This document shows, piece by piece, positions 52,991 through 64,000 of a DNA stretch of 64,000 bases; positions within the stretch are counted from its first letter, which is position 1, and the number at the start of each line of letters is the position of its first letter. Below the pieces are notes generated by a model, which did no database searches, was not told the origin of the DNA, and worked only from the letters and a program-made list of their open reading frames with translations. The position numbers and the translations under genes were made by a program. The stretch is taken from positions 69,490,231 through 69,554,230 of the forward strand of contig OY740768.1 in NCBI GenBank assembly GCA_963513935.1. The letters run 5' to 3'. Source of the stretch: Aphrophora alni. Taxonomy: Eukaryota > Arthropoda > Insecta > Hemiptera > Aphrophoridae.

Positions 52991-55157
52991 ATGCAGATAG
53001 GTCAACAAAGGTTATGGACAGATAGGGTTCACTGAAAAACATGCACGCTGTAAAGATAATGGATATAGGATAGAAATATAATGATCTACTAAGTCAATTA
53101 ATAATACTTGAACTATAAAACAAACAGTACAGTACAATAAATACATACAGTAATATAACAAATTCAACAATGTTAATACAAATAAAAAGGTAAAATAACA
53201 GTAAGTTAAAAATTAAGATACATCTCTCAAAGACAATAAAGATTAAGTACGTCAATTGTAATTAAGCAATTTATGATAACACACCATCATGCAATGTATA
53301 AAATAAGGTTCATAGATAATATGACAGGTAGAAAATTATTTCCTACACTTTACAAATTGGTCTCCAACAGCAACTGTAAAATTGGGTCTTAAAGCCTTCT
53401 GTTTCAAAAATAGCTCCTTGAAATAAAGTTCATTTTCTTCCCATATGTTGACACATTTGTACCAACATATCACAGCTATGTTTATTGTAACACAGCAGTT
53501 TAAAGTATCAATGAAGGTTGTATTACTGCTCAAATATTAGAATTGTGGTTCAATATTCTACATAAATCTGAACAGTGAGACTAAAATATTTAATCGGTTT
53601 TAAAAACTTAAAACGTTTTGAAAAGTAAATATAAAAAAATTACATCAGTATTATAAATTTAAAAAAAATTGCCAAGCCGTAAATTATCCGTTTCATTAAT
53701 TACTTATTTTAACAGTTTTTTTTACTCTGTACATGTTGGAATATGTGTATCAATAAACCACAATAAGTAGTTTAAGGTATCTCTAGGGAGGATTTATTAC
53801 TACCCACATGAAGCAATGGTGCAGGCTTTATGATTCAATGTTTACATAAAAACCTGCCACTCATATGATTTTAACTCTATCTAGTAGTGTGTGTTATTTA
53901 CTTGATAACTATTAGAGATATTAAAAAAAGAGAAAACAATTTTACTTAGTGTTCATAAAATTAAGGTTCAACATACACCAATTCCTAAATTAGTGGCGCC
54001 AGTTTTTAACTGAATAAATTACTGATAAATTCGTAAGTACTTTGAAATATAATCTTCATTAATTAAAATATTTAGCATTGTCCATTGACTAGCATCTAGA
54101 AGAATTCTAGTTACTTCCTCTTTAGACTCAATTGAATCTTGAAGGTAATATTGCAGAATAAAAGAGGCTGTCAGGACAAGATGTATATGGGGTTTTTTCT
54201 AAGGAACGGAGATTTTGAAACGTTTTTGTGTGCGAGTGTGAGTGGTTTACTCAACGGAGAATCAACGTAATTTGCCGGGGGGGGGGGGGTGATACTCATG
54301 GGTTTCGTCCGGAAACTAAACAGAATCTGAGGGAAATGTTAGATGTTTCCATTTCAAGTTACAGAAAGGAAGGAATCATTCTAGCCCTAATTCTGAGATA
54401 TGTCTGTCTGTTTTAGTTCCTTTAAGTATAGTTTTAATTTATAAACTTGTATAACCATTCACAACTTATATAATTATAAACTTGAATAATATTACAACTC
54501 ATTCAATAACTATTTATATTAAAACATTTGGAATGGACAACAACAGACAGATAGAACTAGAGGAATTTTGGGTTTCTTTTTAATTTCCCGGGCCCTTAAA
54601 TCCAAACTTTTGAACTTTTCTTTAATTTTTTGAAATTTTATGAAGTTTGTCTTTTACATAACTTTGTACTTTTTAAATCTGGATCGTTTTTCAAAACTCT
54701 TATTATTTTTACATTTTATGGTTTATTTAAACATCGTTACAGAGTACATGAATGATATATATATTTAGTCTACCCTTAGTAGAGATATTTTACAGCATTG
54801 TGATAAACCAAAAACAAAACTCAAATGTTTAAAAATATAGTTTTTTTTAATTAAAAATTTAGGTTTTAAAAAGATTTCCTAAAAAGGAATTGGCTTTTAA
54901 GAAATGTTTTATTACATATAATTCGTTTAAATGTGTGTATAGTTCAGGATAAACTAAACAAAAAATAAAAATTGTGATAGTTGAAATATATGTTGCAATA
55001 CCCTAGTTAAAGATACAACACCTTAACTTATATAAAACTTAATTTGAACAAGAGTAAAATAACTGTCTCATTGTATACTATCAAATACCTAATTTTAAAC
55101 TAGATTACTATTTATACAATATTATAACTTAAAATGACATCATACAACTCTCATTAC

Positions 55158-55390
55158 GAAATTTTCGATAATTCAATCATTTTTTGTTGAATGTTTTAAC
55201 TTAATGAAATATTATACTTAAAGATTTATTTTTCTTGAAAAAAATCTTAAAATGTAATGACACTCGATTAGAAATTTTCAAAATTTGTTTTTTCAATGTT
55301 TTAACTTAATGAAATACAGTATTATACTTATTTGATTTTTGTGTCTTGGGAAATATCTTAAAAGTTTAATGGAGCCAATAACTTTAAATG
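55158..55390 (+). repeat. Tandem repeat, about 113-bp period, two copies
   Basis: GAAATTTTC, then TTTTTTGTTGAATGTTTTAA (second copy TTTTTTCAATGTTTTAAC) and CTTAATGAAATA...ATTATACTTA recur from 55158 and 55271. It lies inside the element at 54401-56036. Confidence 0.75.
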
Positions 55391-55549
55391 TAATAACTTA
55401 TTTATTTCGTATATGATTTATGTGCTTTAAAAAAATTCTTATAAACTAATATTGTACTTTTATACAACAGAGAGTATAACTGTACCAAAAAATGTAATCA
55501 ACAATAGATATACGGCCTTAAAAAGACATTTTCGCTTGGTTTTTAGCCT

Positions 55550-55775
55550 ATATAATCCTAAGCTGTAAAGTGCCCAAATTTGCGGGTTTTAACTATATTT
55601 ACGTGTATAAAATGAATCTCTTATTTTCTGTAATCCTAAACTGTAAAGCGACCCAATTTGTGTTTTTTTTTACTAATTTTGCTTACATAAAATGGAATCT
55701 CTTGGTTTATATAACTCTAAGTATAAAGTGACACAATTTTGGGGTTTTGAACTAAATTTACATATATATATTACT
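55550..55775 (+). repeat. Tandem repeat, about 80-bp period, three copies
   Basis: Copies start near 55551, 55630 and 55711. Shared core: (A/T)ATCCTAA then CTGTAAAG(T/C)G(C/A)CCAAATTT, GGGTTTT and TA(C/A)ATAAAATG(G)AATCTCTT. It is part of the same element, next to its right arm. Confidence 0.8.
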
Positions 55776-57169
55776 AAAAAGACCCCTGGGGCCCAAATGT
55801 AAAAAGTACAAAATGTCAAAAAGGTCAAAAGTTTGGATTTAAGGGGTCCCGGGAAATGAAAAGTAACCCAAAATTCCTCTAGTTTTGTCTGTCTGTTATA
55901 GTCCATTCCAAATCTTTCTATATAAATAGTTATTGAATAAGTTATGAATATTACACGTTCATAATTGAATAAGTTGTGAATATTATACAAGTTTATAAAC
56001 TAATACTACACTTAAAGGAATTAAACAGACAGACAGAACTCATAATTAAGTCCTGCCTATCGTACCCGCCATTGACTATTTAATGAAAAGTTATATGTAC
56101 TCCACATGATATATATATATAAACATGTGTTCAACGAAGAGATTTAGGGAAGTGTTAGAATTATCTAGGCATTTTTAAATGCAATATTGGGATAGTATTA
56201 CAGTTCAATATTTTACATAAATACTTAACAGATCTGTTCATTAAATGTCCAAGTATTTTCACAGTTTAAGATATTGTATTTATTTATTATAAATAAAAAT
56301 TATTATTTTTCTAGTACATATATATAATAATTTTACAAAATTAGTATATAAATATGATATTTTGGTAATGGATATAGTCTTGACCTGAACCAAATGTGTA
56401 AATAATTATTCCTAATAACAATTATTGTTATTTAAATATTGAAGTTTATCTGCAGTTTTAAAACATTCACAATAACCTAATAAAAGCGTAAAAGGTACAA
56501 ACTGTAGCACAAACATAGTCCTTATTTTTCAAATTAAAATAATTGAATTTTACATTAAATTTAAAACAATTTTAACTAGTAAAGTAGTAGTTTAGTAGTT
56601 CTAACAACTAGTAATTAGAGATAATTTCATTAATAAGCCAACAATTTCATTAAATATAAAAAGTAAAATATGTTTAGTTACTGCTCAAATAAATATAGTT
56701 TTCCTTCACATAGTCTATTTAATTCCTTGTAATTTGTTGACATTATAATAGAAACCAAACACTATAATAATTTGGATTATATCATTAGTATATCTTTTTA
56801 TAATACTGTACTTATATTATTAATATGGTCTAATTAAACATTTCCATCATCTGCGAATTGGTTTTTTATACCTTACATTTAACAAATTTAATTACTAACC
56901 TATAAAGTCGTGTCAATAACTATTTCATTAACTATTCCTAATATCAGAGTTTTCTTATATTTAAAATAAGATTGTAATTTGGATCTACATTTTCTATGTT
57001 AGATTTTCTGAAGAGACACTACAAATGATATCAATATATACATTTTACATGAAATTCGTTTTTTCCCTCTTGAACGGACTTTGGAAAATGGGCAACAAAC
57101 AAAATATATTAAATATGTGTACATAATGTAACGTTATTAAACGTTTTAATTAATTTCTATGTTTTATTT

Positions 57170-57345
57170 ATTCATTCTTGTGTGTGTGCGTGTGTTTGTG
57201 TTTGTATGTACGTTTTAATATTGCAATAATGACGAACTCTATGGATAATACTGAAGATAGTATCGCGTTACCGAAACGCGTCTGAAAGACGAACAACAAA
57301 GCAAGTCACTGACGGAATAACAAGGTAATATAGTTTTATTACTAA
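57170..57345 (+). repeat. PLE-tail-like repeat, copy 5
   Basis: A GT-rich tract (57178-57212) is followed by ACTGAAGATAGTATCGCG, TTACCGAAACGCGTCTG (57249-57285), then AGCAAGTCACTGACGGAATA and ACAAGG. This matches the order seen on the minus strand at 17790-17610. Confidence 0.6.
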
Positions 57346-57349
57346 TTTA

Positions 57350-59240
57350 GTAAAGCTAATGTTGTTCATTTGGTTTTTAGCAGTTGAGAATTTTAGTAAA
57401 CTGTTACTTATATTAATACTTCTTTTATGTTTTATTCTGGAAAACCCCTTTAGCATGAACATTTTTGTTGTTACAGATTTCAAATATATTTTTAAACCTG
57501 TGTATGTTCAGAGAAAAAACTTCATAATGATAACATTAGATAATTAAGTTAACAAAACATGCCAAAACGTTTGCGTCATTATGTCTTTTTACATTAAAGT
57601 CAATTTAAAATTATTTGTGTTTTAATTACACCATCTCTGATCATATTATTTTCCAATTAATATATTTAACCATGTAGGCTATTTCATATAGGGATAATTG
57701 CACTTTTATATACTGTTTAAAAAATTTATAATCTTAGGGTTTTCTAGTAATTTCAATGCATTAGATGTCACTAGATGTTTAAATCCCATCACCTCAGATA
57801 TTTGTCACTCTTTATCTACAAGTAACCTGGGGTTGTAAAATGTATTTATTAAGATTAGGAAATAGTAAGAAGTTCAATATATCTAAGTTTTATATAACAA
57901 AAATATGATCAATATAACTGCACTTTAATGGGTTCTTCTTTGCCATATTTTGTAAGTTTTATGAAAAGTTGTAATAATTAATAGCGAACAACATTTATAC
58001 TAACCTAGAATTTAAAAAAAATACATATAAACTAGCTGTTTTTTTGTTGTTCTTTAAACTCAGGACAGTGAATTATAGAATCGATGATTGATTTAACCGT
58101 TGTAGCTAGATTCTAAGTAACGCCCATCTTTTCAAATGAAGCGCAGCCTCTTTATTAGATGCCTCAACGACACCCTTATAAAATTTATCTGTAAATGGGT
58201 GCTATAACTTAATTTTGGATGGTTAATATTCCTCAACGACATTATCAGTACTCAAATTTTATAAGTAAGTTTATTGTGACGAGAGAATTACACCGAAGAG
58301 CTTCTATTAAAGTCTTTTATAAATGAGAGACCATTACATTAGATAGCCACAGCCTTTAGGCTACATACAGGTCGGAACGTATTGTGTCTTACACCATCCT
58401 CTAATGTTTACAATACTAAGAACAAACGTAAAGGCATATTTACACGAAATCATTTTTTAACAATGTTATCCATATCCGCCTTCTAGGCCTTTCGCTTAGT
58501 AAATAAAATATTAAACTGTTTTCAAGGTTCTTTAAAACACATGTTTATTTATTTATTGTTTTATTTGAGGTTATCTGCAAATATTCATTAACATAATTTT
58601 AGTAAATCAGTTCAGCTGAGGTTTAGAAAGAAAGAAATCTGGAAAACAATAGCTTTCATTTTTCAAACAATTCTAACTATGTCTTTTACGACGTACTTTG
58701 CCTATTATTTAATACAAATTTCATGGAAATCGGTCCAGTGAATGTTGAATTTTGAGAGAACTTATTACTTAAGGGATCTAATTGGCCTACTTCATATAGT
58801 ATATTTTGTACGTTTTCGCTATATTTAAGATTGCGTATAATTTCACACCGATAGTGAAACCTCTGAACCAATTTTAATAACTCTTTAAATTTTGAAGAAA
58901 GTTTATATTATGTAAAAAGTTTGAAAATGTAAATTGTTAATTTTTTCTAACCGTGCAGACAAATATTGTTGTAATTTGGGATTCAAACTAAGAATAAAAT
59001 TCATACACTCGCTTTTATATAACTTATAGATCTTTAAAAATTATGACAATACAAGTGTGTCCCTCTATTTCCAATTTTCATTATATATTCTAATATCTAT
59101 ATTTACTGTCACAATGGTAAATATGTACAGACAGGTTTTCAAGTATTTCTACAGTTTTAAATAAAAAGGTTAAACTTGTGCTAAAACCACATGACTTAGC
59201 GTCCGTACACATATAGACGTTATTTAACTTAAGTCAAAGT
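57350..59240. other. AT-rich stretch without genes
   Basis: No gene is supported. At 58720-58760 ATTTCATGGAAATCGGTCCAG, and near 58850-58880 CACACCGATAG...AACCAATTTTAATAA, look like fragments of an interspersed repeat of a kind I believe is widespread in insects. The minus-strand open frame 58686-58871 over it is not convincing. Confidence 0.5.
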
Positions 59241-59244
59241 ATTT

Positions 59245-59530
59245 AAGCAGCCTAGCGTCACCATATTAATTTCTTCCATAAATAAAGATACATATTTGTA
59301 ATCGGAATTATTCGTAATTTTATTAGATACACCACACATAATATTGCCAAAAGTAACAATTTTCAAATCTATAATTTTTGTCTCTTAACTACCCCAAGGT
59401 CATTTTTTTGTTACCGCAATTTTTGTAAATGTGGGACAATAAAAAGAATATAGGCCTAAATGTTTTTTTTTTTTATATAATATTTATGATTTATCGTCTT
59501 GTCTGTATAATCTGGACGTGAAACGCGAGA
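59245..59530 (+). repeat. Diverged repeat flanking the GC island, left copy
   Basis: This aligns with 60345-60610. Landmarks: CCTAGCG(T/C), CATATTAATTT, AATAAA(G/C)ATACATAT, TTTTTGTTACCGC, ACAATA(A/C)AAAGAATATA, and CTG(T/G)...A. The right copy follows the island in the same orientation. Confidence 0.65.
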
Positions 59531-59698
59531 GAAATTATAAGAAACCTTGGTTTTACATACGGGGGTCTCTAATAAAGAGAAATTATTGAAAATGTAATCC
59601 ATCTTTTAATGGCGGTTGAATTTTTTGTCTCGCATCTCATAAAAACTGCTTTTAAAACTTATACGCTACGCATTTTATATTGTGTGGTTAAATGAAGT

Positions 59699-60303
59699 TG
59701 TAGGTCACGCCGCTGGGTCAGTGGTGTACCTCACGTCACTGGCCCCTAGAACCTGGGGTTGGCTACCCTATCCCATGAATGTGGGTAATGGGCGCAGCTA
59801 TCGGAGTAAGTGTGAGGTAAGGGACGCGTGAGTCATCCAACGTTGCTTGGGGAACCTTGCTAACATGAGAATAGGTGAACATGGGTGCCACCTACACTCG
59901 GGTCGTGTATTTTACCTCACGGTGCCGGCACAAGAAAACTAGAGAAAGGCCACCCAATCCTACGTATGTGGGTAACGGGCGCCGCCTCTAATAGGTGAGT
60001 GCGTGGGGGAGGGTATCGCGTAAGCGACCCGGCGGTGACTCATCAAACGTGGCTTGAGTAATCTTGCCGACATGAGTACCATGGGAGCATGCTTGGCCTG
60101 TCCAGAAGCTTCTACTTCTGGGAGCGTGCGTTGAGGAATGGTTTCGTGGTGGCGGTGGGGTGCTGGTGGTGAGATTGCACCCAGTTACTCTTTTCTTTTG
60201 AGTGGGGGTTGGTGGTAAGCCGAAAGGCATTTGGAACGCCGCCCTTCTAGTTCTAGCAACTAGTTCTCTTTTGAAACTCAACTCGAACCTGTAGGTCACG
60301 CCG
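59699..60303. mobile_element. GC-rich island between 14-bp direct repeats
   Basis: TGTAGGTCACGCCG occurs at 59699-59712 and 60290-60303 and encloses about 580 bp whose GC content is far above the surroundings. Inside, a unit with ATGTGGGTAA(T/C)GGGCGC and later ACATGAG is present twice (from about 59766 and 59952), and pieces of TACCTCACG recur at 59727 and 59914. The minus-strand open frame 59988-60299 is Pro/Arg-rich with no domain and looks like a by-product of the GC content. The direct repeats could be a target-site duplication of an inserted repeat, or the outer copies of a tandem unit. I do not recognise the family. Confidence 0.6.
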
Positions 60304-60344
60304 TGTTCAAGTTATAGACCGAGGACATGATAGATGAAACTTTA

Positions 60345-60610
60345 ATTTGGCCTAGCGCTAACATATTAATTTGTTTCCCAAATAAACATACATATTCATG
60401 ATCAAAATAACTTTTTTTTTGATACTCTAAATATTATATTTCCAAAATTAGTTTTTATAAACTCGATTGTGTTTGCGCTGTAACTACTCCAGGATAATTG
60501 TTTTTGTTACCGCTATATTTTTCTTATATCTGGAACAATACAAAGAATATAAATATAAAGTTTTAAATATACTGTCTGTGTAGACTGGTTGCGAATTACA
60601 GATAGACACG
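60345..60610 (+). repeat. Diverged repeat flanking the GC island, right copy
   Basis: Counterpart of 59245-59530 (landmarks given there). The island plus one flank therefore looks like one period of a local duplication of about 1.1 kb. Confidence 0.65.
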
Positions 60611-60619
60611 CACGTCACG

Positions 60620-62440
60620 TAACATTACAAGGGTCTTTAGTTTTATCTATCGACCTTAACAAAATTGTTATTTCTTACCATATATTAAATTTACAAATAT
60701 TTTCTGACAGGTGTTGTTGAATTGCCCTGTCAGCTGTTCCATTAATTATTGAAAGTAACATAGTTTTCTTCTGCTGTACCCAGTGTAGTATATAACATAG
60801 ATTTACTATTCTTAGATGATTAAATTACGTAAAAAAAATAATAAACGATCTAATTTTAGAGAAATAATACTGGTACTAAATGGTTACAGTTAATTTCATA
60901 GCGACGAAAAAATAATATTGGTAATTAAATCTCTCTATTAGTCCTTGTATGTGACTATTACCTTATTACCATAGATAATTTAATTTAGAAAACAGGGGTA
61001 CAAAACCGACTAGTGAGTGGTAAACTCACGGGAAGCTTAGCAGTATTAGTGGTAGGCTCAGACGATTAGTGAGTTTATTGTGATAAACTCGTATTTCACA
61101 ATAGAAGGTCTATAATTAAACTAACTAAACCGAACTATCAATACTGTTTTCTACAAGAAATGAGATTTTCAATGATGTAAAAAAAAAGTTTTCTTTAAAA
61201 TCCATTTCAATCCCCCCCCCCTATTAATGTTGACCTTGAACTCCATTAAAGATTTGCTAATAAAAACTAAATGTTAGTTATTGTTCTTTAATTTAGCTGC
61301 TATTGAAATTTTCTTTAAATCGGCTGCAACATTATATAGGAGCAATTTTTTAAATTCCCGATTTAAAAAAAATGAATCAGGTAGAGAATAAACCTAAATT
61401 GGACCACCTTAGTTTCTCCAAGATGGTGATTTTTAGTTGGTTTCAGTAGTTTGGTTATTGTGTAATATTAAATGGTGTTGGATATTATATAGAGATATTG
61501 GATACAATACTAGTATTTATCTTCCGAAACAAAGTAGCTATGTGCATGTAAATGTTTTAATTATTTTCTGCATCCTAACACTCACGGGTGGTGGAGGTCA
61601 AAGGGTAGCTTCCCTCATTGAAATTTGACTAAGAGGGACAGGAAGTTGGAAAATAAATGGCTGTTTACCGATGGACTCACGTTAAAAATTATAACCATAG
61701 TTTCATTTTGTTTTAACTAAGTCTGACTTATTGATGATATATGTTAAAAATTAATCAATTTTAATACGTATACTAAATCATTGAACAATAGTAATAAAAT
61801 ATTTATTTATTAGAAAAAAATCTACTCCTTTATGGAATCGGGCAAAGCAGCCTTTACTTCTCACTGTCGGTTCCACGAACCCACATTGACAATTCTGTAC
61901 CAAATACAATATCAGTTCCTTTTGATGAGTTACAACAAAAAAAACAAACTGTACAGTTACAAAGTTTATTGAGTTAATATGCACAGCATTCGGCTTCCTA
62001 ACAATATTTTATTTTATTTCGATAAGGAGATTTATTCAGCTACAACAAATTAATACAACATTTTGTTAAAACATTAATGAATAAAATATTTCACCCTTAA
62101 ATGGAATTAACAATTTTCCTGTTATAGATGTTGGAAAAAAAAACAGGTTTCATGTTATACAATTAAAAAAAGAAATAATTATAAGTAATAAGTAACGATC
62201 AGTATTAGTTAGATCGATGAGAATGTCATATCTGCCCAAAAAGATGAAAAAGTTTTAATTTTAAATAAAGGGTACTTAATCTAACCTAAATACTCGATTC
62301 ATGAAAGTTGGAGTGACTTATAAATGCTGATCCACTAATGAAAACGAAGATAACAACTTATAAATGTATAATACAACCAATTCAGACTTAACTTATAAAT
62401 TACCGTATTATATACAAAACACAATAAATATAAATAAACT
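60620..62440. other. AT-rich stretch without genes
   Basis: No gene is supported. A C10 run is at 61212-61221. The open frames 61437-61628 and 61778-61984 have no recognisable motif. Confidence 0.5.
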
Positions 62441-62449
62441 CACTCACTC

Positions 62450-62700
62450 AAGTCACTAATCGCTTTAGCGCAGACTCCAAAAGAAGAAATTAGCTGCAAA
62501 ATATCACTTTCAATACCCGTTCATTGTTACACTTTTAGGAACCACTACGATTTTACAAACATCTGTATCAAAGAAGTTTCCGCACAAAAATGAACTCCCG
62601 CAAATAATTCAAGACAAGAGGGGATATTTTGGTTGTATCTCATTGGTCCTTTCATCTAGTAAGGTGCAGTGTGCAAAATTGACGTATGGATGACGTAATC
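62450..62700 (-). promoter_or_regulatory. Promoter/5' exon-like segment
   Basis: This is less AT-rich than its neighbours. Read on the minus strand it has GATTACGTCATCCATACGTC (two CRE/ATF-like half sites), then ACCAATGAG (CCAAT-like) near 62645, and about 170 bp later TTGAGTGAGTGAG, containing GTGAGT, a good splice donor (about 62452). No long open frame lies between, so a non-coding first exon of a minus-strand gene would fit. There is no independent sign of transcription. Confidence 0.25.
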
Positions 62701-62799
62701 ACTATTTCCCGTTATTTGATTAACGTAGACGGATTTTCTTTTACGATGTCGATTTTGTGGTTCTAGAATGTAGTTTTATTAATTGAGTTTATATTTAGA

Positions 62800-64000
62800 A
62801 TAAATTTCCTTGCATAAAGGATACTATAATTTAGCTATTTATATATATTAATAGTTTACCAGGTGTATAAATTACTAGTAAATAACCTGTTTATAAATTT
62901 ATTACCAAGAATTACAATTAAAAATTATAATATCGGTCTGTGTGATTCATAACTAAATCACACAGTTTAGTTAGAATGCATGGAAATCAATTCAGTCGTT
63001 AAGACAGTAAAGACGATACAACCGGGCATGCTTCAATTTTGTTACTGAATTTGTTCTTAAATAGTTCTGAAACGAAATTTAATCAACCTTTTTTCCTTCT
63101 ATGAATTAAAGTATACAAAAATACAGAATCGTAACATTAGATGCTACGGATGCTAGTATTTTAATACTAGATTTTTCAAAGTAATACTTTGTATTCGTAG
63201 CTGTAAAAGTAACTATAAACGGGTTATATCAATAATTACAGTGTCACCGCATGAAAGAATTACTCAAAATTTAAGAAATAACTATGAGCGTTAAATAATC
63301 TGAGTTTTCTAATTTAATTACTGTGAGGAATTTAAAAGTATACTGAAATTAAATAATGGGTATTAGTTAATTATTCATCTGAGGTGAAATCAATATATTC
63401 AGTGAAGTTACCAGTAGTTAAGGTTACCAAAGTATCTGTTACTTTAGAATTTTCTGTTACCTTTCATGTTTGTATAAAACAAAATTTGTTCCCAATTGAT
63501 TGGAATTTTTGTTTGTTTGAAAAATAAGTTTAGTGAATTCCCTTCATATTACGTTTAAAGTTTCTCTAGTACGGTTTAATATTTATTGTTTTGATCCCTC
63601 GTCAAATATTTATATTTAGGTATTATATATTAATGTTAGCTTTTGTTTTTACTTTAGTCTGTTTCGTGTTAGTTAACTCGGCTTCTGAATAACTTTTTAA
63701 TTATTCATGTTTATATTTTCCTCCCATCAACCGCTTATCTAGCACATTAGTACATTCTTTTTTTGTTGAAAAAGTGGAAAATATAATAACGGGTTACATA
63801 GAGGCTATGTTTAAAATAAAGTATAATAATGTGTGTGAAATGATCAACGTCAAATATGGCATCAAATTACAAGTATAATTCGTCTTAAGGTAATTATACA
63901 ATTACGTTAAGTAAAGATCAATTGTGTCAAATAGTTTCGGTATCTTATTTTAGACGAGTTCCATTGTAAATTGATATAAGAAATTTTATTGTAAATGTAA
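62800..64000. other. AT-rich stretch without genes
   Basis: Nothing recognisable is seen. A short inverted pair TGTGTGATT...AATCACACA lies at about 62939-62963. Confidence 0.5.

Larger units (their letters stand above)
54401..56036. mobile_element. DNA element with long terminal inverted repeats
   Basis: The left end TGTCTGTCTGTTTTAGTTCC and the right end (reverse complement AAAGGAATTAAACAGACAGA) face each other. Inverted arms extend about 250-280 bp each (54401-54685 and 55790-56036), sharing CCTCTAGTTxTGTCTGTCTGTT-type sequence, CAATAACTATTTATA, GGGCCCTTAAATCCAAACTTTTGA and AAAGTACAAA-like bases. A second inverted TGTCTGTCTGTT copy lies inside each arm (about 54542 and 55885), so each arm itself contains an internal mirror. 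The interior has no transposase frame but two tandem repeats. The open frame 55673-55990 runs through the arm and is an artefact. This is probably a large non-autonomous MITE or a foldback element. Confidence 0.75.

Noticed and set aside
55673..55990. 105-codon open frame on the minus strand
   Set aside because: It runs through tandem repeats and the inverted terminal arm of the element at 54401-56036, and the opposite arm does not preserve it.
59988..60299. 103-codon Pro/Arg-rich open frame on the minus strand
   Set aside because: It lies wholly in the GC-rich repeat island, where stop codons are rare by composition. No motif is visible.
1..64000. Functional tRNA, rRNA or snRNA genes
   Set aside because: No complete cloverleaf or conserved rRNA/snRNA segment was seen on either strand. 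The tRNA-like piece at 20.45 kb lacks an intact B box.
1..64000. Endogenous viral sequence or LTR retrotransposon
   Set aside because: No capsid, protease, integrase or LTR pair was recognised. The RT fragments fit Penelope-like and LINE types.

Overview
The window looks like AT-rich, gene-poor nuclear DNA of an animal, most likely an insect and perhaps a hemipteran. No complete protein-coding gene is visible. Long introns or intergenic DNA dominate, with AT microsatellites, the palindrome AGGCCTA at several places (for example near 20, 3434, 4434 and 59452), and decayed retroelements and DNA transposons of types common in insect genomes. The hemipteran guess rests mainly on one transposase relic whose C-terminal motif I associate with hemipteran genomes. 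It is an inference, not a search result.

Layout. 1-4870: AT-rich DNA with nothing recognisable. 4870-5060: a degraded Arg/Ser-rich coding-like fragment. 5190-18200: a decayed nested tandem array. It has two units of about 5 kb (about 5990-10490 and 11130-16090) plus a partial third, each built from smaller monomers of several hundred bp. The monomers carry recurrent blocks that still read as short peptides. 18.9-20.5 kb: an inverted repeat pair and a tRNA/SINE-like segment. 21080-22239: a broken Tc1/mariner-type transposase gene. 22476-22518: a near-perfect hairpin. 23.0-25.7 kb: Penelope-like element (PLE) end sequences, a LINE C-terminal fragment and a PLE GIY-YIG fragment. 26303-26517: a coding-like segment on the minus strand with a good splice donor, the best candidate for a host exon. 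27297-30524 and 39969-43222: two copies of a recent duplication of about 3.2 kb, with older relatives between them (31.7 kb against 37.2 kb). 43240-44021: a PLE reverse-transcriptase relic. 44525-45025: a LINE fragment split into two opposite orientations. 49.6-53.0 kb: several tandem repeats. 54401-56036: a transposon with long terminal inverted repeats. 57247: another PLE-like tail. 59699-60303: a GC-rich island between 14-bp direct repeats. 62450-62700: a promoter-like stretch on the minus strand.

No working pathway can be described, because the recognisable units are almost all dead mobile elements. Three items deserve attention. The first is the 5-18 kb array, whose conserved blocks may be fossil exons of an unrecognised small-protein family or a repeated RNA hairpin. 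The second is a recurring short motif (CTGARGATG, a variable segment often forming a stem, then GAAACG) at about seven places, resembling a degenerate hammerhead ribozyme core of the kind known from Penelope-like elements. The third is the LINE inversion, which fits twin priming.

All alignments between repeats were made by eye, so boundaries are approximate (tens of bp).
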